The notes under the pieces were generated by a model. That model was given only the letters and a program-made list of their open reading frames with translations, made no database searches and was not told the origin of the DNA. From positions 1-29,859 of the forward strand of contig CALJIC010000031.1 of NCBI GenBank assembly GCA_937974195.1: DNA of 29,859 bases, in the 5' to 3' direction. Of this stretch, positions 16,491 through 26,016 are shown piece after piece. The DNA comes from an uncultured Roseiflexaceae bacterium (GTDB lineage Bacteria; Chloroflexota; Chloroflexia; Chloroflexales; Roseiflexaceae). The translations under genes and the position numbers were made by a program. The stretch's first letter is position 1. Each line of letters opens with the position of its first letter.

Positions 16491-17438
16491 CTATACCTCC
16501 AGCAGCACTTTCAGACGGCCTTCGGCGGCCCGGAAGGCGCGCAGCCCCTCGCTGAGCGGGTACCGGGCGGCGATCAGCGGCGCGGTCTGGATCAGGCCGC
16601 GCTCCAGCGCGCGGAGCGCCGGGGCGAACGGCCCGCAGCGCGAGCCGACCAGCTGGATTTCATCGACGACTACCATCGACAGGTTCAGACCGGACTCGGC
16701 GGCGAAGGTGCTCTTGAGCACCAGCCGCCCCCGCGGCCGGACCAGGCGCCGGGCGGTGCTCAGCCCGCCCGGGTTGCCGGTGCAGTCGACCACCACGTCG
16801 AACGCGGCCGGCTGGCCGGGATCGTCGGTATGCACCGTCTCGATGCCCAGGTCATTGAGCCAGCCCCAGCGCTCCGGGTGCCTTCCGACAAGCGTGACCG
16901 CGCATCCCGGCAGGCGGAGCGCCTGGGCGCAGAGTATTCCAAGCTTGCCGTCCCCCACCACGGCGACGCGGTCCGTCGGGCGGATGTGGGACTGTTCCAG
17001 GATCTCAAGTGCGGCCGCGACCGGCTCGGTGAACACCGCAGCCTCGTCCGGAAGCTGCTCAGGCACCGGATGGAGGCAGCTCACCGGCAGGCTGAAGAGC
17101 TCGGCCATTGCGCCGTCGCGCCGGTCGATGCCGAGGGTCGTGCGGTGCGGGCAGTGGCTCTCGGCGCCGCTGGCGCACACAGAGCAGGAGCGGCAGGCGG
17201 CGTTGATCTCGCCGACGACTCGCCTACCGACCCAGGTGCGATCCTCACAGGCAACAACCGTGCCGACGAACTCGTGCCCCAGAACGCCGCGGAAGCCCAT
17301 ATATCCGCGGGTGATCTCGATGTCGGTATTGCAAATGCCGACCAAGTGTGGGTGGATGAGGGCTTCGCCCGACTGCAGCGGTGGTTCCGGGTAGTCTGCT
17401 AGTCGCAGCTGGCCGTCGAACAGGAGTGCCTGCATCAT
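16491..17438 (-). CDS. Zinc-type medium-chain alcohol dehydrogenase
   Basis: 315 residues of the MDR superfamily, similar in plan to sorbitol/threonine dehydrogenases. Catalytic-zinc ligand candidates are Cys36 (VGICNTDIE), His55-Glu56 (GHEF) and Glu138 (FTEP). Structural-zinc cysteines are Cys82, 85, 88 and 96. The nucleotide-binding fold begins at about 157, with the Rossmann glycines in VGDGKLG (161-167). The substrate is unknown. Start ATG 17438 (MMQALLFDGQ) is preferred over upstream ATG 17537, which would extend into the promoter region. It is the first gene of the - strand run down to the SPFH and PfkB genes. Confidence 0.9.
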   Translation of the reverse strand: MMQALLFDGQLRLADYPEPPLQSGEALIHPHLVGICNTDIEITRGYMGFRGVLGHEFVGTVVACEDRTWVGRRVVGEINAACRSCSVCASGAESHCPHRTTLGIDRRDGAMAELFSLPVSCLHPVPEQLPDEAAVFTEPVAAALEILEQSHIRPTDRVAVVGDGKLGILCAQALRLPGCAVTLVGRHPERWGWLNDLGIETVHTDDPGQPAAFDVVVDCTGNPGGLSTARRLVRPRGRLVLKSTFAAESGLNLSMVVVDEIQLVGSRCGPFAPALRALERGLIQTAPLIAARYPLSEGLRAFRAAEGRLKVLLEV

Positions 17439-17563
17439 GGTCTCACTGACGGCGCGTCCGCTGGCGCAGCATACTTTCCCGCTATGTGTCGGCGGCGCGG
17501 CCGCCAGCGGGGAACAGGGGATATGGCGCAAACGCACAGTTGGCGGATCATGCCCCGCAGTGC

Positions 17564-17593
17564 ATTATACTACACAGCGCGCGCTAAAAGCAA
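17564..17593 (-). promoter_or_regulatory. Promoter for the dehydrogenase-SPFH-PfkB run
   Basis: On the - strand, TTGCTT (17593-17588), an 18-bp spacer and a perfect TATAAT (17569-17564) form a good sigma-A-type promoter about 125 bp before the dehydrogenase ATG. Confidence 0.6.
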
Positions 17594-17707
17594 TAACAGG
17601 GCTGCTTCTCTATCCAGTAAACCGCTCTTGCGCGCGAAACCATGCGTATAACAATTTCGCCGCTGCTCGCCGGGCCGGCGGCAGGGCGGCGGGTGCGAGG
17701 AGGTGCC

Positions 17708-18670
17708 ATGCGTGTGTTGTTTCTGGGGACGCCGCGCTTCGCGGCCATCCCGCTCGAGCGCCTGGCCCGCGACGGGCGCTTTACCCTGGTGGGCATCGTC
17801 ACCCAGCCGGACCGGCCGGTGGGGCGCACCGCTGCGCCGCAGCCGCCGCCGGTGAAGGAGCGCGCCGCGGAGCTCGGCCTCCAGGTGCCGGTGCTGCAGC
17901 CGGAGACGCTGCGCGACCCGCAGGTGGTGGCGGAGCTGGCGGCGCTGCGCCCGGATGTGGCGGTGGTGGCTGCCTACGGCGAGATCCTGCGCCGCGATGT
18001 GCTGGCGATCCCGCCGCTCGGCTACCTGAACATCCACCCGTCGCTCCTGCCGCTGTACCGCGGCCCGGCGCCGGTCGCCGCCGCGATCCTGAACGGGGAC
18101 ACCGAGACCGGCGTGACGGTCATGCGCCTGGAGGCGAAGATGGACGCCGGCCCGGTGCTGGCCCAGCGCCGCGTGCCGCTGCCGCCCGACGCGCGGGCGG
18201 GGGCGCTGACCGACGAGCTGTTCGCGCTCGGGGCGGAGCTGCTGGTCGAGGTGCTGCCGGCGTACGCGGACGGCTCGCTCGTGCCGCAGCCGCAGGATCA
18301 CGAGCGCGCGACGTACACCGGGCTGCTGAAGAAGGAGGACGGCCGGATCGACTGGAGCGCGCCGGCCGCCCACATCGAGCGCATGACGCGCGCCTACGAC
18401 CCGTGGCCGGGGGCGTACACGAGCTGGCGCGGCCAGATGCTGAAGATCATCGCCGCGCGCTGCATCGCGGCCGGGGACGCGCCGCCCGAGGCGGCTCCGG
18501 GGACGCTGCTGGACGGGCCGGCGGGCCCGCTGGTGGTGACGGGCGACGGGCTGCTGGAGCTGGTGACGGTGCAGCCGGCGGGGAGGCGGCCCATGGACGC
18601 GCGCGCGTGGCGCCAGGGGCTGCGGGATATCGCAGGCGCGCGCCTGGGTGAGCCAGCAGCCGATGGCTAG
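17708..18670 (+). CDS. fmt: Methionyl-tRNA formyltransferase
   Basis: Formylates initiator Met-tRNA using 10-formyl-tetrahydrofolate. The 320-residue product has MRVLFLGTPRFAAIPLERL and the catalytic-core HPSLLPLYRG stretch. Asn108, His110 and Asp146 match the known catalytic positions of the E. coli enzyme, even by number. The C-terminal OB-like domain (about 205-320) is complete. ATG 17708 has a strong GGAGG 5 nt upstream; a longer frame from 17642 lacks an SD. def, its common partner, is not adjacent. A TATAAC at 17647-17652 could be its -10. Confidence 0.96.
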   Translation: MRVLFLGTPRFAAIPLERLARDGRFTLVGIVTQPDRPVGRTAAPQPPPVKERAAELGLQVPVLQPETLRDPQVVAELAALRPDVAVVAAYGEILRRDVLAIPPLGYLNIHPSLLPLYRGPAPVAAAILNGDTETGVTVMRLEAKMDAGPVLAQRRVPLPPDARAGALTDELFALGAELLVEVLPAYADGSLVPQPQDHERATYTGLLKKEDGRIDWSAPAAHIERMTRAYDPWPGAYTSWRGQMLKIIAARCIAAGDAPPEAAPGTLLDGPAGPLVVTGDGLLELVTVQPAGRRPMDARAWRQGLRDIAGARLGEPAADG

Positions 18671-18720
18671 GGCCGGGAGCACATGCTCACACGGCTCTAA
18701 TGCCCCCGCGGATGCCCGGA

Positions 18721-18729
18721 TGGTATACT
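18721..18729 (+). promoter_or_regulatory. Extended -10 promoter of the S41 peptidase gene
   Basis: TGGTATACT is an extended -10 (TG, one base, TATACT), 103 bp before the ATG at 18833. No good -35 is seen, as expected for extended -10 promoters. A GCTGCC/GGCAGC hairpin (18774-18779/18786-18791) lies in the predicted leader. Confidence 0.55.
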
Positions 18730-18832
18730 GAGAATACGTTACAAGCGCACTGTGGCCGTCAGTTCCGGGCGAAGCTGCCGGGGCTGGCAGCCGCAGCGCC
18801 GCTCTTGTGGATGGCGCACGCCGGGGGTTGCC

Positions 18833-20098
18833 ATGGCTGCTTGGATCTCACGCGCTTTGCGTACCCATATCCCTGTCTGGCTTGTGGCGCCCATGATCGC
18901 CGTGGCGCTGGTCGCTGGCTTCGGCGGCGGGTATCTGAGCGCGCTGCAGCTCACCACGCCCTGCCCGCTGGACGCCGCGTCCTGCAGGACCTTCGCGATC
19001 TTCTGGCGCGCCTGGGACATCGCCGCCGATCACTACGTGGACCCCGAGGCGATCGACCCGAAGACCATGACCGACGGCGCGATCGCCGGCATGCTGGACA
19101 GCCTGGGCGACAACGGCCACACGCGCTACCTCACGGCCGAGGAGGCGCAGGCTGAGCGCGAGGCGCTCTCGGGGCGCTTCGAGGGGATCGGCGCCTACAT
19201 CGACGTGCTGGGCGACCAGCCGCTGATCGTCCAGCCGATCGAGGACTCGCCGGCCGAGCGGGCCGGCATCCGCACCGGCGACAGGATCCTCCGCGTCAAC
19301 GGCGAGGACGTGCGCGGCATCTCAGTGGAGGAGCTGCGCAACAAGGTCCGCGGCCCGAAGGGCACCACGGTCACGCTGACGATTCTGCACGAGGGGGAGG
19401 CGGAGCCGGTGGAGATCGCCGTGGTGCGCGAGGAGATCCGGCTGCGGAGCGTGAGCTGGCGCATGCTGCCGGACGGCGTCGCGCTGGTGCAGATCAACCG
19501 CTTCGCCGAGCGCACCAGCGAGGAGTTCAGGCAGGCGCGCGAGGAGCTGGAGGCGCAGGGGGCGCGCGCGCTGGTGCTCGACCTGCGCAACAACCCCGGC
19601 GGCCTGGTCACCGAGCTGGTGGGCGTCGCCAGCCAGCTGCTCCCGCCCGAGTCGACGGTGCTGATCGAGCAGGACCGCTCGGGCAACACGCGCCCCTACA
19701 AGACCGCGCGCGACAGCCAGCCGACCACGCTGCCCATGGTGGTGCTGGTGAACGAGAACAGCGCCAGCGCGGCCGAGATTCTGGCCGGCGCGCTGAAGGA
19801 CAACGGCCGGGCGCGGGTGATCGGGATGCCGACCTTCGGCACGGCGACGGTGCTGCGGTCGTTCGACCTGCCGGGCGGGGGGCAGGTGCGGCTCGGCACC
19901 AGCCAGTGGCTCACGCCGGAGGGCAAGGAGGTGCGCGGGGTGGGCATCCAGCCGGACGAGCTGGTGGCGCTGCCGCCCGGCGTCGCGGCGCTCACGCCGC
20001 GCGAGGCGGCCAAGCTGAGCGCGCAGGCGCTGCGGGCCGGTGAGGATGCGCAGCTGGCCCGCGCGCTCGAGCTAGTTGATGAGCTGGCGCGGCGCTAG
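18833..20098 (+). CDS. Membrane-anchored S41 (carboxyl-terminal processing type) peptidase homologue with PDZ domain
   Basis: 421 residues. An N-terminal membrane anchor lies at about 14-36 (VWLVAPMIAVALVAGF). A helical region, a PDZ domain (about 112-200, GIGAYIDV and AGIRTGDRILRVNGEDV) and the S41 core (about 210-375) follow. The core has LDLRNNPGGL and the nucleophile region NENSASAAEI, with Ser312 as the likely nucleophile. In CtpB and Tsp the catalytic Lys sits 25 residues after the Ser; here that residue is Thr337 (TFGTATV). The Gln at +29 in CtpB is Leu341. It may therefore be inactive or use a variant mechanism. ATG 18833 follows GGGGGTTG; a longer start at 18752 lacks support. It shares its CTAG stop with the convergent gene. 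Confidence 0.9.
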   Translation: MAAWISRALRTHIPVWLVAPMIAVALVAGFGGGYLSALQLTTPCPLDAASCRTFAIFWRAWDIAADHYVDPEAIDPKTMTDGAIAGMLDSLGDNGHTRYLTAEEAQAEREALSGRFEGIGAYIDVLGDQPLIVQPIEDSPAERAGIRTGDRILRVNGEDVRGISVEELRNKVRGPKGTTVTLTILHEGEAEPVEIAVVREEIRLRSVSWRMLPDGVALVQINRFAERTSEEFRQAREELEAQGARALVLDLRNNPGGLVTELVGVASQLLPPESTVLIEQDRSGNTRPYKTARDSQPTTLPMVVLVNENSASAAEILAGALKDNGRARVIGMPTFGTATVLRSFDLPGGGQVRLGTSQWLTPEGKEVRGVGIQPDELVALPPGVAALTPREAAKLSAQALRAGEDAQLARALELVDELARR

Positions 20099-20523
20099 CG
20101 GCTGAAGAGATCCAGCAGGACCAGCGCGAGGACCACGCCGGCGACCTTGCGGGCTGCCTCTCGGGAGGCCGGGCTCACGGGCCGCTCGGCGGGCTGGCTC
20201 CCCGCGCGGCGGCGCTGGGCCGCTGTGTGGGCGGCGCGCGCCGGCTGCTGCAGCTCACCTTCGACCAGCAGGCGGCTCCCGCGTGGGAGCACCAGGGCCG
20301 TCCACCCGCCGAAGCGCTCGGCGCGCACCACCCGCAGCTGATCCAGCTCGGCGATCCCCTCGAAGCGGTGGCCGCGCTCGGAGCTGCTCTGCCGCACCGG
20401 CCCGTCCAGGACCAGCGCCTCGTCCTGCTCCACGTCCACCCAGCCGAAGCAGCGCACCCGCACCGGGCCGCCGTTGACGGTCAGGACTCCATCGGGCCCT
20501 ACCGCCGCGCTCAACTTGGACAT
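20095..20523 (-). CDS. Hypothetical protein with C-terminal hydrophobic tail
   Basis: 142 residues, no family recognised. The first two thirds look like a small beta-rich domain (LTVNGGPVRVRCFGWVDVEQ, then LVLPRGSRLLVEGEL). A polar Arg/Ala/Gln linker follows (about 100-124). The end is a short hydrophobic stretch (VAGVVLALVLLDLF), possibly a tail anchor. ATG 20523 has GGAGG 5 nt upstream. A perfect extended -10 lies 138 bp upstream. The stop is shared tail to tail with the S41 gene through CTAG. Confidence 0.72.
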   Translation of the reverse strand: MSKLSAAVGPDGVLTVNGGPVRVRCFGWVDVEQDEALVLDGPVRQSSSERGHRFEGIAELDQLRVVRAERFGGWTALVLPRGSRLLVEGELQQPARAAHTAAQRRRAGSQPAERPVSPASREAARKVAGVVLALVLLDLFSR

Positions 20524-20660
20524 CGATGCCTCCGTAGATGTAGTAGCTGCATTGATAGCACCGATGCGAGCTGCAAACATGTGCGGTTCGTCAGCGGTGA
20601 GAATGCAGTGTTGCAATGTTTGTGGCCTGCGTCGGCCGGCATCTGAACCAGGGCGGCGCG

Positions 20661-20669
20661 ATTATACCA
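20661..20669 (-). promoter_or_regulatory. Extended -10 promoter of the hypothetical gene
   Basis: On the - strand, 20669-20661 reads TGGTATAAT, a perfect extended -10, immediately downstream of the ABC-F stop. It would drive the small gene at 20523 with a leader of about 130 nt. That leader has a 7-bp inverted repeat, 20574-20580/20616-20622 (CAAACAT/ATGTTTG). Confidence 0.6.
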
Positions 20670-20672
20670 CCC

Positions 20673-22700
<2,028 letters not shown>

Positions 22701-22719
22701 GACAGCGCTCCTCCTACAC

Positions 22720-22756
22720 AAAAAAAGCCGTGGGGCAGTCGCCTGCGCCCACGGCT
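22720..22756 (-). terminator. Attenuator/terminator in the ABC-F leader
   Basis: Read on the - strand, AGCCGTGGG (22756-22748) pairs with CCCACGGCT (22734-22726). An inner 4-bp GCAG/CTGC stem closes a tetraloop, and a run of six T (22725-22720) follows. The T-run ends 19 bp before the ATG at 22700 and just before the SD. This is a complete intrinsic terminator placed in a gene's own leader. Confidence 0.85.
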
Positions 22757-22764
22757 ATGCTCTC

Positions 22765-22778
22765 TTCCCGTTGGGGAA
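22765..22778 (-). promoter_or_regulatory. Possible antiterminator element of the ABC-F leader
   Basis: The - strand reads TTCCCCAACGGGAA over 22778-22765, a small 5-bp hairpin. Its CCCAACGG part could instead pair with CCGTGGG of the terminator's left arm (one bulged A), which would prevent the terminator. Upstream, - strand TATATT (22782-22777) or TATGTT (22795-22790) are possible -10 boxes; only the second leaves this element in the transcript. Confidence 0.4.
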
Positions 22779-22894
22779 TATATTTACATAACATATCGGA
22801 ACATGGGCGCACGAATCCTGGCGGTTACCATCGAACCGTGATGACCAGGATGAACGCGCCACTAATCACAGCCCATGCTCCTCAACATGAAATT

Positions 22895-22909
22895 GGCGGC
22901 TCAGCCGCC
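22895..22909. repeat. Short palindrome GGCGGC/GCCGCC
   Basis: A perfect 6-bp inverted repeat, 22895-22900 and 22904-22909, with a TCA loop. Confidence 0.5.
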
Positions 22910-22970
22910 TCGGGAAGAATACCACGCGGCGCGGCGCCTGTCAATGCCCATGTTGCGCGCTCCGCGGGGG

Positions 22971-23074
22971 TGTGGAGGGCAAGAGCCCTCCACATTCCTC
23001 CTTTTCCGCTGCTCTGCAGGAGCTTTGCTGCCGCAGAGCAGCGGAAAAAGATTCGGGGGAGGCTTCGACTCCCC
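22971..23074. repeat. Palindromic repeat cluster C
   Basis: A 10-bp stem 22971-22980/22985-22994 (TGTGGAGGGC) is followed by a perfect 16-bp stem 23002-23017/23033-23048 (TTTTCCGCTGCTCTGC and its complement). A GGGGAG/CTCCCC palindrome (23056-23061/23069-23074) follows. The 16-bp module is the same type as the hairpin at 29708-29748. Confidence 0.82.
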
Positions 23075-23081
23075 TGACCCC

Positions 23082-23181
23082 ACCACGCTGCAGCGCGGTG
23101 AAGAAGGGTGCTTCTGATGAGGCTTCACCCCCCGGCCTCACCGCGCTGCAGAGCGATGAGGAAGGGAGCTTCTGATGAGGC
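23082..23181. repeat. Two 42-bp direct repeats
   Basis: Copies at 23082-23123 and 23140-23181 match at 37 of 42 positions, with a period of 58 bp. Each contains CGCTGCAG near the start and ends in the invariant GCTTCTGATGAGGC. Two copies are too few, and too diverged, for a CRISPR. Confidence 0.8.
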
Positions 23182-23358
23182 GAAGCCTTTCCACACCCCT
23201 CCTGGGGTGGGATGCTGCGGCAGCGGCCGCGGGAAGGGCTGAAGGTTCGCAGGCCAGCCAGGGCAACGCTCCGCCGGAGGTGCGGCGGTCCGCCGCGTGG
23301 CTCGCGTCAATGGCTCGCTTGCGCCGCCGGCCCCGGCGGGCCTCCCGCGCGCCCTCCG

Positions 23359-23367
23359 TGGTACAAT
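23359..23367 (+). promoter_or_regulatory. Extended -10 promoter of the SEC-C gene
   Basis: TGGTACAAT fits an extended -10, 24 bp before the ATG at 23392. This leaves a leader of about 18 nt containing the GGGGG SD. Confidence 0.6.
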
Positions 23368-23391
23368 GTCGCCCGATCAAAAGGGGGAACA

Positions 23392-24402
23392 ATGACCACT
23401 CATTATGCCGCGCTCGCCGACGATCAGCTGCTCGAGTCGCTGGAGCACGCGGGTCGCACGCCGCCCATCGAGCTGATCCGCGCCGCCCGCGATCGCCGCG
23501 AGGCGCTCACGCCAACACTGCTGGCCTGGCTCGCCGACGACCCGGACCAGCACGGCCGGGATGAGGACGACCCGCGCAGGTCCCGGCAGATCCACGCCGG
23601 GCATCTGCTGATCGAGTGGTGCGAAGCTGCGGCGCTGCCGATCTTCGAGCGCTGGATGCTCGCCGAGGGCGACGTCTACAACCAGACGCCGCTGGAGTGG
23701 TTCGACACGCACCTCCACCACTACGGGGCGGCGGCCGTGCCCATGCTGCTGCGCGTGCTAGGGAGCGACAGGGCCTCGGCGTACGCCCGCATCTCGGCGG
23801 CCAGCCCGCTGACGACGCTCGCCATCCGCGATCCCGAGCTGCGCGAGCCGGTCGTCGCGGCGCTGCGCGCTGCGCTGCCGCCGCTCGACTCCAGCGGCCG
23901 CCCGGTCACGCCCGAGTCTGTCGACACCGCCCTGATCGACCTCTGGTCCTGCGTGAGCTGGAACCTGTGCGGTCTGCACGACCAGGCCAGCCGGCCGCAG
24001 ATCGCCGCGCTGCACGAGGCCGAGCTGATCGACGAGATGATCTACGGCGGCCCGGACGAGTACCTGGCGATGCTCGACTCGGACGAAGTTCCGGAGGAGG
24101 CGCAGGGACCGCCCTACGATGTCGTGGCGGTCTACGAGGAGCTGCACCGCGAGGCCGAGCGCGATCGGGCGCTGGAGCAGCAGCTCGAGGCGCTGCGCGT
24201 CAGGGAGGAGCAGCGCCGGGCTGAAGTTCAGCGCCAGCGGACCGCGCGGGAGACGGCGCCCGGGCGCACGCCGGAGCGCGCCCCGCTTGGCCCCGTGACG
24301 TACGGGAGCGGCACCTACATCCGCATGACGCCCAAGGTCGGCCGGAATGATCCGTGCCCGTGCGGCAGCGGCAGGAAGTTCAAGCACTGCCACGGCAAGT
24401 AG
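23392..24402 (+). CDS. SEC-C motif protein of unknown function
   Basis: 336 residues. The C-terminal zinc-binding SEC-C motif (317-336) has Cys322, Cys324, Cys333 and His334 in NDPCPCGSGRKFKHCH, as at the SecA C-terminus. The remainder is helical, with repeat-like segments (LLAWLADDPDQ, VPMLLRVLGSDRASAYARISAA, LREPVVAALRAAL) suggesting HEAT-like alpha repeats at about 10-185. A charged Glu/Arg/Gln helix follows (about 245-290). ATG 23392 has GGGGG 5 nt upstream; the long upstream extension from 23212 runs through repeats and is rejected. Function unknown. Confidence 0.88.
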   Translation: MTTHYAALADDQLLESLEHAGRTPPIELIRAARDRREALTPTLLAWLADDPDQHGRDEDDPRRSRQIHAGHLLIEWCEAAALPIFERWMLAEGDVYNQTPLEWFDTHLHHYGAAAVPMLLRVLGSDRASAYARISAASPLTTLAIRDPELREPVVAALRAALPPLDSSGRPVTPESVDTALIDLWSCVSWNLCGLHDQASRPQIAALHEAELIDEMIYGGPDEYLAMLDSDEVPEEAQGPPYDVVAVYEELHREAERDRALEQQLEALRVREEQRRAEVQRQRTARETAPGRTPERAPLGPVTYGSGTYIRMTPKVGRNDPCPCGSGRKFKHCHGK

Positions 24403-24430
24403 CAGCGAAGCGACGGGAGGCCGAAGGGGA

Positions 24431-25915
24431 GTGAGATCGATACACTACGGCGCTCGCGACCGCCTCAGCGCGCTGCTCGGCGGCTCGTCGCGCCTGCGTG
24501 CGCTGCTGGTCGCCCTCGCGGCCGGCGCGACGGGAGTCGCCGCGGGCGCGGCCGTGACCTTCGGGCCGTACTGGGCGGGCTTCGCGGCGCTGCTCGCGCT
24601 GGGCGCCGGCTACCTGGTGCTGTCCGACACGCGCTACGGCGTCGCGACCGCGCTGCTGATCGCGACCGCGCTGCCGTTCGGGACGCTGCCGTTCCGCGCC
24701 GTGGTCACCCCGTCGCTGCTCACGTTGGCGATCCTGGCGCTGCTCGGCGTCTGGCTCGTGCGTGTGCTGCTGCAGCCGGACGAGCGGCTGGACCTCACGC
24801 CGCTCGGCCTGCCGCTGATCGGGTTCCTCGGCGTCTGCACCTTCGCCTTTCTGCTCGGCTCGGGCGGGAGACCGGACGCCACGCTGCTGCACAACTACGT
24901 CAAGTTCTTCCTGGCCGTGCTGTTCTTCTTCGCCGTGGTCAACTGCGTCCGCACCCGCGATCAGACGCGCTGGGCGCTGCGCTTCCTGATGATCGGCGGG
25001 GCGGTCTCGGCGGTGATCGGGCTGTTTCTGTACGTGCTGCCGGACAACACCGCGCTGCAGATCCTGCTGGCGTTCGGGCGGATCGGCTACCCGACCACCG
25101 GGCGCGTGCTGCGCTACGTGGAGGATGACCCGAACGGCCTGGAGCGCGCGATCGGCTTCGCGGTGGACCCGAACAGCTACGGCGGCATGCTGGCGCTGAT
25201 CGGCGCGCTGACCGCCACGCAGATAGTGGCCGAGCGCCCGGTCCTGCCGCGCTGGCTGCTGGTGGCGATGGCCGGCGCCATGCTGCTGACCCTGTTCCTG
25301 ACCTACTCGCGCGCGGCGCTGGGCGGGATCATCGTCGCAACCATGTACGTGGCGACGCTGCGCTACCGCCGGCTGTGGTGGGCGATCCTCGGCGCGGGGC
25401 TGGTGGCGGCGCTGCTGCTGGTCGGCCTGGGGGTCGGCGAGCAGTTCGCCGAGCGCGTGACCGAGGGCGTGCAGTTCCGCGACCAGGCGAACCAGATGCG
25501 GCTGGCCGAGTACCGGAACGCGATCGCGATCATCCAGGCCTACCCGGTGTTCGGCATCGGCTTCGGCCAGGCGCCCGAGATCGATCTGACCGCCGGTGTG
25601 TCCAGCATCTACCTGGCGATCGCGCAGCGCACCGGCCTGGTGGGCCTGGCGGTGTTCCTCGGCATCATGGGGCTGTTCTTCGTCCGGGGCTGGGGCGCGC
25701 TGCGCGACGTGACCGCCGCCGGGGACGACGAGCGGGCCGCGTGGCTGGTGGCCCTCCAGGCTGCGGTGGCCGCCGCCCTGGCCGTGGGCCTGCTCGACCA
25801 CTACTTCTTCAATATCGAGTTCAGCCACATGAGCGCGCTGCTGTGGGGGACGATCGGGCTGGCTGTGACGATCGAGGCCCTGCCGGCTCGCGAGGCGGAC
25901 GGGGTGACTGGGTGA
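24431..25915 (+). CDS. O-antigen ligase/polymerase-like membrane protein
   Basis: About 494 residues with roughly eleven hydrophobic segments. A Wzy_C-type region has the LTYSRAALGG motif (about residue 295) and a periplasmic loop. DPNSYGGMLALIG and YPVFGIGFGQAP resemble positions conserved in O-antigen ligases and bicarbonate-transporter-like family members. The likely role is joining or polymerising cell-surface glycans; the acceptor is unknown. The start is uncertain: GTG 24431 has GGGAGG about 10 nt upstream, whereas ATG 24347 would overlap the SEC-C gene by 56 bp. No glycosyltransferase genes are adjacent. Confidence 0.82.
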   Translation: MRSIHYGARDRLSALLGGSSRLRALLVALAAGATGVAAGAAVTFGPYWAGFAALLALGAGYLVLSDTRYGVATALLIATALPFGTLPFRAVVTPSLLTLAILALLGVWLVRVLLQPDERLDLTPLGLPLIGFLGVCTFAFLLGSGGRPDATLLHNYVKFFLAVLFFFAVVNCVRTRDQTRWALRFLMIGGAVSAVIGLFLYVLPDNTALQILLAFGRIGYPTTGRVLRYVEDDPNGLERAIGFAVDPNSYGGMLALIGALTATQIVAERPVLPRWLLVAMAGAMLLTLFLTYSRAALGGIIVATMYVATLRYRRLWWAILGAGLVAALLLVGLGVGEQFAERVTEGVQFRDQANQMRLAEYRNAIAIIQAYPVFGIGFGQAPEIDLTAGVSSIYLAIAQRTGLVGLAVFLGIMGLFFVRGWGALRDVTAAGDDERAAWLVALQAAVAAALAVGLLDHYFFNIEFSHMSALLWGTIGLAVTIEALPAREADGVTG

Positions 25916-26016
25916 CGGGGTGACGGGGTGACCTTTGGAAGCCCAAATGCCTGTGGTATAACTACTCCGTGCCAAGTCCGTCACTTGGTCACTGTGTCAC
26001 CCAGTCACCGTGTCAT
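25903..26016. repeat. 8-bp-period GGTGAC and GTCAC arrays
   Basis: GGTGAC occurs at 25903, 25911, 25919 and 25927, exactly 8 bp apart, and runs into the end of the ligase gene. Its inverse, GTCAC, occurs at 25980, 25988, 25996 and 26004, with GTCAT at 26012, also exactly 8 bp apart. 25903-25916 and 25996-26009 are perfectly complementary over 14 bp. Confidence 0.88.
25935..25962 (+). promoter_or_regulatory. Promoter of the ABC exporter operon
   Basis: TTGGAA (25935-25940), a 16-bp spacer and TATAAC (25957-25962), which is preceded by TGG as an extended -10. Transcription would start near 25969. A perfect 6-bp palindrome CCAAGT/ACTTGG (25972-25977/25983-25988) lies just after the start and could be an operator. 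Confidence 0.6.

Larger units (their letters stand above)
22779..23358. other. Repeat-rich intergenic region, ABC-F / SEC-C genes
   Basis: About 580 bp between divergent genes with no supported ORF. Near the ABC-F side it is locally AT-rich (promoter-like). The rest is occupied by palindromic and direct repeats (22895-22909, 22971-23074, 23082-23181) and then GC-rich sequence leading to the SEC-C promoter. Confidence 0.7.

Noticed and set aside
17540..17571. + strand promoter TTGGCG ... TATACT for fmt
   Set aside because: The spacer would be 20 bp. The same DNA gives a much better - strand promoter with perfect TATAAT.
23082..23181. CRISPR from two similar repeats
   Set aside because: There are only two copies with 12% divergence and a 16-bp gap, and no cas genes.
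24347..24430. ATG 24347 as the start of the O-antigen-ligase-like gene
   Set aside because: It would overlap the SEC-C coding end by 56 bp and encode a low-complexity Ala/Ser/Thr N-terminus; GTG 24431 with GGGAGG upstream is more plausible.
25903..26016. CRISPR array
   Set aside because: The repeat unit is 5-6 bp with a total period of 8 bp, without unique spacers of normal size and without cas genes nearby.
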